Assembly (NCBI RefSeq): GCF_002726155.1
Contig: NZ_PBSH01000025.1
Location: 1-60,769, forward strand
Source: Alcanivorax sp.
GTDB lineage: Bacteria; Pseudomonadota; Gammaproteobacteria; Pseudomonadales; Alcanivoracaceae
Length of the DNA: 60,769 nt
Reading direction: 5' to 3'
Within the stretch, counting starts at the first letter, position 1. Each line of letters begins with the position of its first letter. Shown here one piece after another: positions 8,344 through 16,941 of this stretch. The position numbers and the translations under genes were made by a program. The notes beneath the pieces were generated by a model. The model was not told where the DNA came from, did not search any database, and worked only from the letters and a program-made list of their open reading frames with translations.

Positions 8344-9206
8344 AATTCCAGCCACCTCTCAATGCCAGGGCTGCGGTACTTCTGCCGATGCAGCACAAAA
8401 TAGAATTCCCGGCTGAAATCCCGGTGCGGCACCGCCAGCTCCACCAGCGAACCCCGCTTGAACGCCTCCTGCAGGCACACCCGCGACAGGCAACTGATCC
8501 CCAACCCGGTTTCCACCGCCCGCTTGATTGCCTCGGTATGCTCCAGCTCCAGTGCCAGATTCAGCTCCGGCACCAGGCCGTGCAATGCACGCTCAAAGGT
8601 CTGCCGGGTACCAGAGCCCGACTCACGGACAATCCAGTGCGCTGCGCGTAAATCCTCATCAGTAAGCGCTCCCTTACTTGCCAGCGGATGGTCCGGGCTG
8701 CAGAACACCACCAGCTCATCCTCCCGCCAGGGTAGCAGCTCCAGATCAGGGTGATTCAACTCGCCCTCAATCAGGCCCAGATCCAGCTCAAAGGTGAGCA
8801 CCCGATCCACAATGGAACGGGTGTTGGCCACCTCCAGATGCACCCGCGCCCCCGGCTGCTGAGCCATATACTCCGCCATGATCGCCACCGCCAGGTAATT
8901 GCCGATGGTCAGGGTGGCGCCCACGTTCAGACGCCCCAGATCCCGGTGAGACTGTAGATCCGACTCCAGCTCCCGGGCCTGGGCCAGCAGCGCTTCCGCC
9001 CGCGGCCAGAATTGCCGGCCCAGCTCATTGAGCTTCAGCCGCTTGCCGGCCCGCTCGAAGAACTTCACGTCGTAAAGCCCTTCCAGCTCTTTCAACGCCC
9101 CGGAGGCCGCCGACTGGGACATGCTCAAGTGATTGGCCGCATGGCTCACATTTTCAAAGTGGGCGATGGCGAGAAAGACTTCCAGTTGCCTGAGGGTGTA
9201 GCGCAT
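8322..9206 (-). CDS. finR: LysR family regulator, FinR-like
   Basis: A 294-residue LysR-type activator. The N-terminal winged helix (RQLEVFLAIAHFENVSHAANHLSMSQSAASGALKELE) is followed by a type-2 periplasmic-binding-like effector domain. It is divergent from the ferredoxin-NADP reductase gene. In pseudomonads the regulator in this position is FinR, which activates fpr under redox stress, so the symbol is assigned from synteny. The ATG at 9206 has AGG five bases upstream. A Fur-box-like sequence lies 17 bases upstream of the start codon. Confidence 0.8.
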   Translation of the reverse strand: MRYTLRQLEVFLAIAHFENVSHAANHLSMSQSAASGALKELEGLYDVKFFERAGKRLKLNELGRQFWPRAEALLAQARELESDLQSHRDLGRLNVGATLTIGNYLAVAIMAEYMAQQPGARVHLEVANTRSIVDRVLTFELDLGLIEGELNHPDLELLPWREDELVVFCSPDHPLASKGALTDEDLRAAHWIVRESGSGTRQTFERALHGLVPELNLALELEHTEAIKRAVETGLGISCLSRVCLQEAFKRGSLVELAVPHRDFSREFYFVLHRQKYRSPGIERWLELCRESVL

Positions 9207-9222
9207 GACCACCTATCCATGA

Positions 9223-9241
9223 TTAAATGAGAATCATTATT
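9223..9241. promoter_or_regulatory. Fur-box-like operator
   Basis: A 19-base AT-rich near-palindrome centred on ATGAGAATCATTAT agrees with the classical Fur consensus at 14 of 19 positions by my count. It sits between the finR-like gene and fpr, close to the finR start. This suggests that iron status (Fur) controls finR or the divergent promoter. Confidence 0.55.
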
Positions 9242-9366
9242 AACTGTGTGCAGTGTTCGGTATCGGCTTTCTCGATATCAACTATCGGAACAACCCATTT
9301 TACCGATAAATGCCATTCGGTTAAATTTCCACCATCTGGAATTTTGGAATAAGCGCTGATTTAACT

Positions 9367-10143
9367 ATGTCTAATTTGAATACCGAAACCGTCAAAAGCG
9401 TTCGCCACTGGAACGACACCCTGTTCAGCTTTACCACCAGCCGGGACCCGGGTTTTCGTTTCAAGAACGGACATTTCACCATGATTGGCCTGGAGCAGGA
9501 CAACGGCCGCCCGTTGCTGCGCGCCTATTCCATTGCCAGCGCCAACTATGAAGAAGAACTGGAGTTCTTCAGCATCAAGGTGCAGGACGGCCCGCTCCCC
9601 TCCCAGCTGCAAAACATCCAGCCGGGCGACAAGATCTATGTGAGCCGCAAACCCACCGGCACCCTCGTGGCCGACCACCTGCTGCCGGGCAAGAACCTGT
9701 GGCTGCTGTCCACCGGCACCGGCCTGGCGCCGTTCATGAGCATCATCAAGGACCCGGAAGTGTACGAGCAGTACGACCGCGTCATTCTCACCCACGGGGT
9801 GCGTCATGTGTCCGAGCTGGCCTACCAGGACACCATCGAGAATGAGCTGCCCAACAACGAATTCTTTGGTGAGTTCGTCAACGGCAAACTGCTCTACTAC
9901 CCCACGGTAACGCGTGAACCGTTCCGTAACGAAGGGCGTCTCACCGACCTGATGACCAGCGGCAAGATCTTCACGGACCTGGGCCTGCCCAAGCCGAGCC
10001 TGGAAAACGACCGTTTCATGCTGTGCGGCAGCCCCGCCATGCTCAAGGACACCACCAAAATCCTCGACGATTGGGGCTTCAAGGAAACCCGCGGCGGCGA
10101 ACTGGGTGAGTACGTGATCGAGCGGGCGTTTGTGGAAAAATAG
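9367..10143 (+). CDS. fpr: Ferredoxin-NADP(+) reductase
   Basis: A 258-residue FAD flavoprotein of the bacterial subclass I FNR type (Azotobacter/Pseudomonas Fpr). It moves electrons between NADPH and ferredoxin or flavodoxin. The FAD-binding motif R-x-Y-S is RAYSIAS, the NADP-binding segment is STGTGLAPFMSIIKD, and the C-terminus ends in AFVEK as in the Pseudomonas enzymes, which have no aromatic terminal residue. It is divergent from a FinR-like regulator and followed by a heptamer tract and a strong terminator. Assignment is secure. Confidence 0.95.
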   Translation: MSNLNTETVKSVRHWNDTLFSFTTSRDPGFRFKNGHFTMIGLEQDNGRPLLRAYSIASANYEEELEFFSIKVQDGPLPSQLQNIQPGDKIYVSRKPTGTLVADHLLPGKNLWLLSTGTGLAPFMSIIKDPEVYEQYDRVILTHGVRHVSELAYQDTIENELPNNEFFGEFVNGKLLYYPTVTREPFRNEGRLTDLMTSGKIFTDLGLPKPSLENDRFMLCGSPAMLKDTTKILDDWGFKETRGGELGEYVIERAFVEK

Positions 10144-10178
10144 GCGCAACACGCTTCACGCTGCATGCAACACGTTAC
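10144..10178 (+). repeat. Heptamer-periodic tract, family C (copy 1)
   Basis: Five consecutive 7-base units of the type A-C/T-G-C-N-N-C start on the base after the fpr stop codon and run into the stem of the fpr terminator. Related units occur at 50878-51010 and 60599-60626. Confidence 0.6.
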
Positions 10179-10204
10179 GGGCCGCTTTAGCGGCCCGTTT
10201 TTTT
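10177..10204 (+). terminator. Rho-independent terminator of fpr
   Basis: A 10-bp perfect GC-rich stem (10177-10186 with 10189-10198) has a 2-base apex and is followed by a run of seven T. It lies 34 bases after the fpr stop. Confidence 0.88.
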
Positions 10205-10277
10205 ATCTCCACCCGGCTCTCGGCGCCCCAGTCTGCTACTCTCCACTAGCCTTTTCGGGGAAGGGAAAGTTCCAGCC

Positions 10278-11486
10278 GTGCAACCACAATCCATTGCCAT
10301 TATCGGGGCCGGTACCGCCGGGCTCGCAACTGCCGCGCTGTTGGCCCAGCAGGGCCACGCCATCACGCTGATAGAGCGCGCCCCCGCCCTGGAACCGGTG
10401 GGTGCCGGCTTGCTGTTACAGCCCGCCGGACTCAGCGTCCTCCACCGCATGGGCCTCTATCAGGCTATGTACCGTTACGGCGCGCATATCGATGCCCTGG
10501 TGGGACATACCTGTTCCGGCCGCGCCATCATGAACAGCCACTATCGCCCCCTTGGCGAACAGGCCCACGGTCTGGGCATCCACCGCGCCAGCCTCTGCCA
10601 TGTACTCGATAGCCACCTGCAAACCCTGCCGCATCAACGGCGCATGGGCTGTACCGTTAGCGCCGTGGACGCCCAGGCACATCAAACCCTTGTCACCCTG
10701 GAAGAAAAGCAGCGCACGGACGTGCTCACCTTCGATGCCGTGCTGATTGCCAACGGCAGCCACAGCCAGCTGCGCCCCAGCGACTGGACTCGCTACGACC
10801 GCCTTTATCCCTGGGGCGCCATGTGGGCCATGCTGCCCATGGCCGCCCCCTTTGACGTGCCTCTGCTGCAACAGCGCTATCACCGGGCCAGCACCATGGC
10901 CGGCATTCTTCCCACCGGCAGTCGCCCGGACCAGCCGGAGACACCGCTAGCCAGTTTTTTCTGGAGCCTGCCGGTCACCGAGATCGCCCAATGGCAACAA
11001 CCGGACTTTGCCGCCTCACCTTTTGAAAAATGGCGCGGCGCACTGCATACCTTCTGGCCGCAACTGGACGAGGTGCTGACACCGCTGACCCGGGCGCAGC
11101 AGCTAACCCCGGCCACCTACCGCGATGTGATCATGTCAAAATGGGGAGACAACCGACTGGGCGTTATTGGCGACGCCGCCCATGCCATGAGCCCGCAACT
11201 GGGCCAGGGCGCAAACATGGCCTTGCTGGACGCCTGGGCCCTTGGCGACGCCATGCAACAATCGGATAACTGGCATCAGGTCTGGACGCATTATCACCAG
11301 CATCGCGGCCCGCAGATTCGCTTTTACCAACGCATGAGTCGTTGGCTGACACCGGCTTTCCAGTCGCACAGCCGCGTCGTCGCCACCGGCCGCGACCTGC
11401 TGCTTCCAGTGCTGAACCACCTGCCCTGGATGCGCCTGCAAATGGCAAAAACCATTGCCGGCCTGAAAACCGGGCTGCTGCGTTAA
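10278..11486 (+). CDS. FAD-dependent monooxygenase (salicylate hydroxylase-like)
   Basis: A 402-residue single-component flavoprotein monooxygenase of the aromatic hydroxylase/UbiH superfamily. The GTG start directly precedes the FAD motif IAIIGAGTAGLATAALLAQQG. The second flavin motif GDAAHAMSPQLGQGANMALLDA is near residue 300. The middle DG motif reads ANGSHSQLR, with Asn in place of the usual Asp. The natural substrate is unknown; an aromatic acid or a quinone precursor is a family-based guess. The gene stands alone and converges on an AraC-type regulator gene 34 bases away. Confidence 0.85.
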   Translation: MQPQSIAIIGAGTAGLATAALLAQQGHAITLIERAPALEPVGAGLLLQPAGLSVLHRMGLYQAMYRYGAHIDALVGHTCSGRAIMNSHYRPLGEQAHGLGIHRASLCHVLDSHLQTLPHQRRMGCTVSAVDAQAHQTLVTLEEKQRTDVLTFDAVLIANGSHSQLRPSDWTRYDRLYPWGAMWAMLPMAAPFDVPLLQQRYHRASTMAGILPTGSRPDQPETPLASFFWSLPVTEIAQWQQPDFAASPFEKWRGALHTFWPQLDEVLTPLTRAQQLTPATYRDVIMSKWGDNRLGVIGDAAHAMSPQLGQGANMALLDAWALGDAMQQSDNWHQVWTHYHQHRGPQIRFYQRMSRWLTPAFQSHSRVVATGRDLLLPVLNHLPWMRLQMAKTIAGLKTGLLR

Positions 11487-11520
11487 CGCCCCTTACCGCT
11501 TTCCCGAAACGCCTGCCGAA

Positions 11521-12606
11521 TCAATCCTGGCCCGCCTGCTGATGACGCCACTGGCTGGGCGTCATGCCCATCCAGCCCTTGAACGCACGGGTAAAATTGG
11601 CCGGATCGGCAAACCCCAGCAGCTCGCTGATACGCTGAATTTCCATATCGGAACTGGCCAGCAGGTGGCGACTGTCCCGGTGTCGGGCTTCTTCCAGCAA
11701 CGACTGGAACCCCTGCCCTCGTTCCTGCAACCGGCGACGCAACGTGCGAGGGGTCAGATGCAGACGCTCGGCAAGCTGCTCCGGTGCCGGATACCCGTGC
11801 GCACCCAGCACCAAAAGCTCACGCACCTGACGCAGCAAGGTATCACCGGGGGCCGTCAAGGCGCTTTCCCGCTCACACTGGGCCAGAGCCTGACTCAGCG
11901 CCTCCGGATTGGCGGTAGGCAGCGGGCTATCCAGCCACTGCACCGCTTCCGGCGCCCAGATACCTGCCCGTGCCTGGCGATAACGCACTGGCACCGCCCC
12001 GTCATCCATGGGCCGGCCAGAGCTGGGCGGCTCGCCCTGCAGCCAGATTTCCGGCACCAGCGACAAGTCAGGGAGAATAAACTGCATGCCACTGGCCATA
12101 CTGCCCAGCATGGAACTGAGCAGCACATCGCGTACCGCAGCGGGCAACACCACTTCCGGCACCAACTCGAAGAACAGCCCGCCGCGCTCCTCCTTTACGC
12201 TGAGAACCACACTGCGACCCCGCAGGTGCCAAAACCGCTCCAGCAGACCAATGGCCTCGCGGGCACTGCCCGCGCACATGAGCACATAGCCCAGGCTGCC
12301 ATGGGCTGTGAGCGGCATCCGCTGCCCCACCTCAAGGCCAATGGCCGCGTCACCGGTCAGCGCGGCAGCAGCCGCAAACACCTGCACCGTCTCCTGCAGG
12401 GACACCCGTCCGGAGGGGTCTTCCAGCAAGGCTGCCGACACCCCTGCGGTGGACAGCAAGGTCTCACGAGAAACACCCCGCTGCGCCGCCACTTCCATAA
12501 ACATGCGCACATAGGTCACCGCCTGGCTGCGCTGGCGGGTCCAGTCAGGGAAACGGCTCCAGTCGATCAAGGTGAAGGGTTCAGACAATTTGGCCACCAA
12601 TGACAA
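11521..12606 (-). CDS. AraC family transcriptional regulator
   Basis: A 361-residue AraC-type regulator with the arabinose-binding-like N-terminal domain (OruR-type) and a C-terminal double helix-turn-helix. The latter contains QLAERLHLTPRTLRRRLQERGQGFQSLLEEAR and ISELLGFADPANFTRAFKGWMGMTPSQWR. The start is uncertain: a TTG at 12606 gives the longest form and a GTG at 12597 is an alternative. It diverges from a ferritin-like metal-dependent hydrolase gene, its probable target. These regulators often control lipid or hydrocarbon catabolism in marine oil degraders, but no effector can be inferred. Confidence 0.85.
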   Translation of the reverse strand: MSLVAKLSEPFTLIDWSRFPDWTRQRSQAVTYVRMFMEVAAQRGVSRETLLSTAGVSAALLEDPSGRVSLQETVQVFAAAAALTGDAAIGLEVGQRMPLTAHGSLGYVLMCAGSAREAIGLLERFWHLRGRSVVLSVKEERGGLFFELVPEVVLPAAVRDVLLSSMLGSMASGMQFILPDLSLVPEIWLQGEPPSSGRPMDDGAVPVRYRQARAGIWAPEAVQWLDSPLPTANPEALSQALAQCERESALTAPGDTLLRQVRELLVLGAHGYPAPEQLAERLHLTPRTLRRRLQERGQGFQSLLEEARHRDSRHLLASSDMEIQRISELLGFADPANFTRAFKGWMGMTPSQWRHQQAGQD

Positions 12607-12700
12607 GCGCTTTGTCCGCCCAGCATCTCACGCACTCCGGGCACTCACCAGTACCGTATGGGCCAAGCGTCAACGTATCCTTTTCGCCAGGAGGCTCAAA

Positions 12701-13561
12701 ATGAATGCACCGGCAAAACACCTTCATAACAATCCGACCGATGCCCGCCCGGCCATGGTGATTCCCACCGTCCGCCAGCCGGACTTCGACCTGGCCGACG
12801 ATGTGCCCAAATACTGGTGGGACAATGACCCGCTAAAAACCCTGTTGCTGGGGGCGCTCTCCGCCAGCTTCCCCGCCGGGGAGCGGTTCTTTATCGATTC
12901 CGTACGCCACTTTCAGGACCGCATCGACGATCCGGAACTGAAAAAAGCCGTGCGTGCCTTTATCGGTCAGGAAGCCCATCACTCCAAGGAGCACAAGCTG
13001 CTCAATGGCTATCTGGAAGAGCGCGGGGTTGGCCTTGGCCGTCTGGATCGTGAAATTCAGGCTTTCATGAACTGGATGCGCAAGAACCTGTCACCGGAGC
13101 GACAACTGGCTCACACCGTGGCGGTGGAACATTTCACCGCACTGATGGCGGAAGAATTTCTGCTCAAGTATGACGCCCTGGATGAAATGGATCCGCGCAT
13201 GGCACCGATCTGGGCCTGGCATGCCATTGAAGAATCCGAGCACAAAGCCGTAGCGTTTGATGTGTACAAACACATCGGCGGCAGTGAGTTTACCCGCATC
13301 ACGGAGATGGCCTTCGTGAGTGTTCTTTTCCCGTTCTTTTCTACCTTGCATCTGACGCAATTAATGAAAGAACAGGGCGAGCTGACCAATGTGAAATCCT
13401 GGCTCGGCGGCCTCAATTACATGTGGGGCAAACCCGGCGTATTCCGCAAGCTGCTACCGTCCTACTTCAAGTTTTACAGCCCGCGCTTCCACCCCTGGCA
13501 GCACGATGCCCGCGATCTGGTGGAAAAGGCGAAGAAAAAGTGGCTGGGTGACTGGGCCTGA
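12701..13561 (+). CDS. Ferritin-like metal-dependent hydrolase family protein (PF10118 type)
   Basis: A 286-residue protein of the family named predicted metal-dependent hydrolase. It carries paired helix motifs with probable metal ligands: FIGQEAHHSKEH near residue 88, AVEHFTALMAEE near 142, and WHAIEESEHKAVAFD near 175. The E-x2-H spacing resembles di-iron four-helix bundles. The true reaction is unknown. The ribosome-binding site AGGAGG six bases before the ATG is optimal. It is divergent from an AraC regulator and followed by a heptamer array. Confidence 0.85.
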   Translation: MNAPAKHLHNNPTDARPAMVIPTVRQPDFDLADDVPKYWWDNDPLKTLLLGALSASFPAGERFFIDSVRHFQDRIDDPELKKAVRAFIGQEAHHSKEHKLLNGYLEERGVGLGRLDREIQAFMNWMRKNLSPERQLAHTVAVEHFTALMAEEFLLKYDALDEMDPRMAPIWAWHAIEESEHKAVAFDVYKHIGGSEFTRITEMAFVSVLFPFFSTLHLTQLMKEQGELTNVKSWLGGLNYMWGKPGVFRKLLPSYFKFYSPRFHPWQHDARDLVEKAKKKWLGDWA

Positions 13562-13569
13562 TATCTGCT

Positions 13570-13604
13570 TTGCCGAATGCCAAACGCCGGATGCCTGACG
13601 CTTA
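13570..13604 (+). repeat. Heptamer-periodic tract, family D (copy 2)
   Basis: Five 7-base units of the type A-C/T-G-C-C-N-N start nine bases after the stop of the ferritin-like hydrolase gene. It is the longest family D copy in the window. Confidence 0.65.
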
Positions 13605-13706
13605 AAATCACAAACCCGGAAAGGGTTGCGTGGTGAGATAAAGCGGCAAGGCTCATGACTTAAATCCAGGCACTACGGGCATTGACTTGAAGCAGGATCA
13701 GAGAGC

Positions 13707-13730
13707 GACGAAGCGCATTCGCGCTTCGTC
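13707..13730. other. Perfect 10-bp hairpin downstream of yheV
   Basis: Stem 13707-13716 with 13721-13730 and a 4-base loop lies between convergent genes, 24 bases beyond the yheV stop. There is no T tract on either strand, so it is not a typical intrinsic terminator. Confidence 0.5.
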
Positions 13731-13753
13731 CATTGTAAAATAGCGGGAACACT

Positions 13754-13951
13754 CTATTTTTTGGGGCCAGACTGCAGGGTCACTGGTTGGGCCAGTGCAT
13801 CGATGGCTTCTGCTGGCTTCTCGTCCAGACTTTTTTCCGCACCGCAGGCAACACATTCCATCCACTGCTGATCACCGTCGATGATCCGCTGTATCTTGTC
13901 CATCTGCCCACATTCCGGGCAGGTTGCCCCGGCAATAAACTGGCGTTTCAT
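13754..13951 (-). CDS. yheV: YheV family zinc-ribbon protein
   Basis: A 65-residue protein with a four-cysteine zinc ribbon: CPECGQ near residue 11 and CVACGA near residue 33. Length and motif match YheV, a small protein of unknown role that lies next to prlC in many gammaproteobacteria. The same adjacency is seen here, 64 bases downstream of prlC. The ATG at 13951 has GGAGGA five bases upstream. Confidence 0.88.
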   Translation of the reverse strand: MKRQFIAGATCPECGQMDKIQRIIDGDQQWMECVACGAEKSLDEKPAEAIDALAQPVTLQSGPKK

Positions 13952-14014
13952 AACATTCCTCCGCTTAACGGCAAACACCCGATGCCAAGCATCGGGCGTT
14001 TGTCACCAAACGTT

Positions 14015-16048
14015 TTATCCATTGATCCCGCAATGACGTAACAACGGTTCCACGCTGGGCTCGCGGCCACGGAACGCCTTGAACAGCTCCATGGGTTCCT
14101 TGCTGCCGCCTTTGGCGAGAATTTCCGTGCGGAATGCGCGGCCGGTTTCCTCGTTGAACTCCCCTTCTTCTTCGAACCGGGAATAGGCATCCGCAGACAA
14201 CACTTCGGCCCACTTATAGCTGTAGTAACCGGCCGCATAACCGCCGGCAAAAATGTGCCCGAAACTGTTGGGAAAACGGTTGAAGGCCGGCGGCTGAATC
14301 ACCGCTACCTGTTCACGCACTTCATTCAATACCTGATAAATATCCAGACTGGGTTGATACTCGGCGTGGATTCGCATATCGAACAGGGAAAATTCGATTT
14401 GCCGTACCATCTGCATGGCACCCTGAAAATTTTTCGCCGCGAGCATCTTTTCCAGTTTTTCTTTCGGCAGCGGTTCACCGGTTTGGTAATGGCCGGAAAT
14501 CAATGCAATCCCGTCTTCGGTCCAACACCAGTTTTCCAGGAACTGGCTGGGTAACTCCACCGCATCCCAGGCCACGCCATTAATTCCGGAAATACCGGAC
14601 ACATCCTGCTCGGTCAGCATGTGGTGCAGGCCATGGCCGAATTCATGGAACAGGGTGACCACTTCATCGTGGGTCAACAGGCCCGGCTTGCCGCCCGCCG
14701 GCGGCGCAAAATTACAGGTCAGGTAGGCAACCGGCGTTTGCAGGCTGCCATCTGGCTGGCGACGACGAATACGCGCATCGTCCATCCAGGCGCCACCACG
14801 TTTCCCGGTGCGGGCATACATGTCCAGATAGAAGGCCGCGCGAACACTGCCGTCATCATCCACCAATTCGTAGAAGCGCACATCATCGTGCCAGGTATCC
14901 ACATCCGTGCGTTGTTTAAACTGAATGCCGAACAACTTGCCGACCACCGAAAACATGCCATTGATCACCGTGTCCGCCGGGAACCAAGGGCGCAGCTCTT
15001 CTTCGGAAATATCGTAGCGCGCTTCACGCAAACGCTCGCTCCAGAAACCGATATCCCAAGGGTTTAAATCACCGGCGCCTTGCTCGGCTGCAAAGGCTTT
15101 CAGTTCTGCCAGTTCCTGTTCCGCCTGGGGCTTGGCGCGACGGGCCAGGTCTTCGAGAAACTGTACGACTTCACTCACATCCCGCGCCATTTTGGTGGCC
15201 AGGGATTCTTCCGCGTAGTTGGCAAAGCCCAGCAATTGAGCCTGCTTGTGCCGCAACGCAAGGATCTCATCCATGATCGCCGCATTATCAAACTGGCCAG
15301 CCTGCGGCCCTTGATCAGAGGCCTTGGTGGTCCAGGCGGTGTACATTTCCTTGCGCAATTCTGCATTCTTACAGTGGCTCATCACCGCGATAAATACCGG
15401 AGCATCCAGGGTCAGCAACCAGCCGTCTTTTTCGTCGGCTTTTGCGCGATCGGCAGCACCGGCCTTGGCGCTGTCCGGCAAGCCATCGAGCGCGTTTTCA
15501 TCGGTGATGTGCTTGCTCCACGCCTGGGTGGCATCAAGCGCATTGTCCGAGAATTTACTGGTCAGTTCAGACAAGCGCTTGGAATTGGCCATGTATTGCG
15601 CTTTCTTTTCCTCCGGCAGATCTACCCCGGACAAACGGAAATCACGCAAGGTGTTGTCGATATCTTTCTGTTGGGCTTCGCTCAGCGTTGACCATTGCTC
15701 GCTATCACGCAGTGCCTGGTAAGCCGCGCAAAGGGCCGCATTTTGCCCCACCTCAGTCCCGTATTCGCTAAGCAGGGGCAGGCAACTGTTATAGGCATTA
15801 CGCAAGGCTTCATTCTGGGCCACGGCATTCAAATGCCCGACCGGACCAAAGGCTTTACCCAGGCGGTCATCTTCCTGGTCCAATGCCTGAACCAGATGCG
15901 CGTAGTCGAAGTTTCCCTCCGCCAGCACCTGCTCAATACGGGCACGGCCTTCTGCCACCAGCTGCTCCACGGCAGGAAGCACGTGCTCGGGCTGAATCTG
16001 TGAAAAAGGAGGAAGTGCCGGGTAATCAATCAGCGGGTTGTTGCTCAT
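14015..16048 (-). CDS. prlC: Oligopeptidase A (M3 family)
   Basis: A 677-residue cytosolic zinc metallopeptidase that degrades short peptides, including cleaved signal peptides. The zinc motif H-E-x2-H occurs in VVTLFHEFGHGLHHML near residue 470, with the third ligand in the following ENWCWTEDGI region. Length agrees with the roughly 680-residue E. coli enzyme. The N-terminus NNPLIDYPALPPF is typical. yheV follows. A possible small membrane-protein gene overlaps the prlC start upstream. Confidence 0.96.
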   Translation of the reverse strand: MSNNPLIDYPALPPFSQIQPEHVLPAVEQLVAEGRARIEQVLAEGNFDYAHLVQALDQEDDRLGKAFGPVGHLNAVAQNEALRNAYNSCLPLLSEYGTEVGQNAALCAAYQALRDSEQWSTLSEAQQKDIDNTLRDFRLSGVDLPEEKKAQYMANSKRLSELTSKFSDNALDATQAWSKHITDENALDGLPDSAKAGAADRAKADEKDGWLLTLDAPVFIAVMSHCKNAELRKEMYTAWTTKASDQGPQAGQFDNAAIMDEILALRHKQAQLLGFANYAEESLATKMARDVSEVVQFLEDLARRAKPQAEQELAELKAFAAEQGAGDLNPWDIGFWSERLREARYDISEEELRPWFPADTVINGMFSVVGKLFGIQFKQRTDVDTWHDDVRFYELVDDDGSVRAAFYLDMYARTGKRGGAWMDDARIRRRQPDGSLQTPVAYLTCNFAPPAGGKPGLLTHDEVVTLFHEFGHGLHHMLTEQDVSGISGINGVAWDAVELPSQFLENWCWTEDGIALISGHYQTGEPLPKEKLEKMLAAKNFQGAMQMVRQIEFSLFDMRIHAEYQPSLDIYQVLNEVREQVAVIQPPAFNRFPNSFGHIFAGGYAAGYYSYKWAEVLSADAYSRFEEEGEFNEETGRAFRTEILAKGGSKEPMELFKAFRGREPSVEPLLRHCGING

Positions 16049-16214
16049 GGGTGTCCTGTCCTGCTCTGGGTTCAGCGTGTGTCTGCGCGGCTGGCAGCCG
16101 ATGGCGAGCGGTATCGTCCGGCTGCAACAGCGTCTGGAATATCAGCCACTTGCTTAGCAGAAAAACGCCAAGCAAGATCAATATGGCTATCAGTATACGA
16201 GCGGGCGTCTGCAA
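16026..16214 (-). CDS. Possible small single-span membrane protein
   Basis: A 62-residue frame opening with TTG at 16214, preceded by AGGGG six bases upstream. The product would have one hydrophobic helix (RILIAILILLGVFLLSKWLIF) at residues 5-25, then a polar Gln/His-rich cytosolic or periplasmic tail. Its last 23 bases overlap the start of prlC, consistent with translational coupling. No family is recognised. The case rests on the transmembrane pattern and the ribosome-binding site, so it remains tentative. Confidence 0.4.
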   Translation of the reverse strand: MQTPARILIAILILLGVFLLSKWLIFQTLLQPDDTARHRLPAAQTHAEPRAGQDTHEQQPAD

Positions 16215-16260
16215 AAGGTGCCCCTGTAACCATGAATTTGAACTATCGAGTGTATCAGTG

Positions 16261-16803
16261 ATGGGGATTCGCCGCTTTGAAGACAAGGCCCCGCAATTGG
16301 GGAAACGGGTATATGTGGACGAGGACGCTACGGTGATCGGCGAGGTCACACTGGGCGATGATTGCTCCGTGTGGCCGAAGGCGGTGGTCCGTGGCGACAT
16401 GCATGCCATCCGCATTGGCGCCCGGGTCAGCATTCAGGATAACGCTGTGCTGCATATTACCCACGACTCCACCTTCAACCCCGGCGGCTTCGGGCTGCAG
16501 ATCGGCGACGATGTGACCCTCGCTCACCAGGCCATGCTGCACGGCTGCACGCTGGGCAACCGGGTAATGGTGGGCATGCAGGCGATCATCATGGATGGGG
16601 CCATCGTGGAAGACGACGTGATCGTCGCCGCCGGTTCCCTCGTGGGGCCAGGCAAGCGCCTGGAAAGCGGTTATCTGTATCGCGGTCAGCCTGCGCGACA
16701 GGTGCGCGCGCTCACAGAGGAAGAAAAAGAATTTCTTCCCTATGTGGCGGGGAATTATGTGCGGTTGAAGGATCGGTATCTAGCGGATGGCGAGGATCAA
16801 TAA
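16261..16803 (+). CDS. Gamma-class carbonic anhydrase-like protein (YrdA family)
   Basis: A 180-residue left-handed beta-helix protein with hexapeptide repeats: DATVIGEVTLGDDCSVWPKAVVRGD, then RIGARVSIQDNAVLHITHD and VTLAHQAMLHGCTLGNRVMVGMQAI. The three metal-ligand histidines expected for gamma carbonic anhydrases are present in HITHD and AHQAMLHGC. YrdA/PaaY-type proteins may be carbonic anhydrases or thioesterases; activity varies among members. It is divergent from prlC and converges on the LpxR-like gene. The ATG at 16261 has only a weak ribosome-binding site. Confidence 0.9.
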   Translation: MGIRRFEDKAPQLGKRVYVDEDATVIGEVTLGDDCSVWPKAVVRGDMHAIRIGARVSIQDNAVLHITHDSTFNPGGFGLQIGDDVTLAHQAMLHGCTLGNRVMVGMQAIIMDGAIVEDDVIVAAGSLVGPGKRLESGYLYRGQPARQVRALTEEEKEFLPYVAGNYVRLKDRYLADGEDQ

Positions 16804-16850
16804 ATGCTCAATTAGCCTGAGCGTTCCGAGCCCTGTAGGTAGACTGTTTC

Positions 16851-16938
16851 GAGTAACGAGAAGCGAGTCTCGAAAACCTGCCAAGCCTTGAAAATCGGAT
16901 GTGCGCTTTTGCCTTTCGTTACTCGTCACTCGCTTCTG
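16851..16938 (+). repeat. Heptamer-repeat inverted element, family A (copy 2)
   Basis: Left arm 16851-16871 and right arm 16918-16938 are each three 7-base units, in inverted orientation, around a spacer of about 45 bases. The right arm ends four bases before the stop of the LpxR-like gene. The spacer shares a TTTTGCCTTT segment with copy 1. Confidence 0.68.
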
Positions 16939-16941
16939 CTA

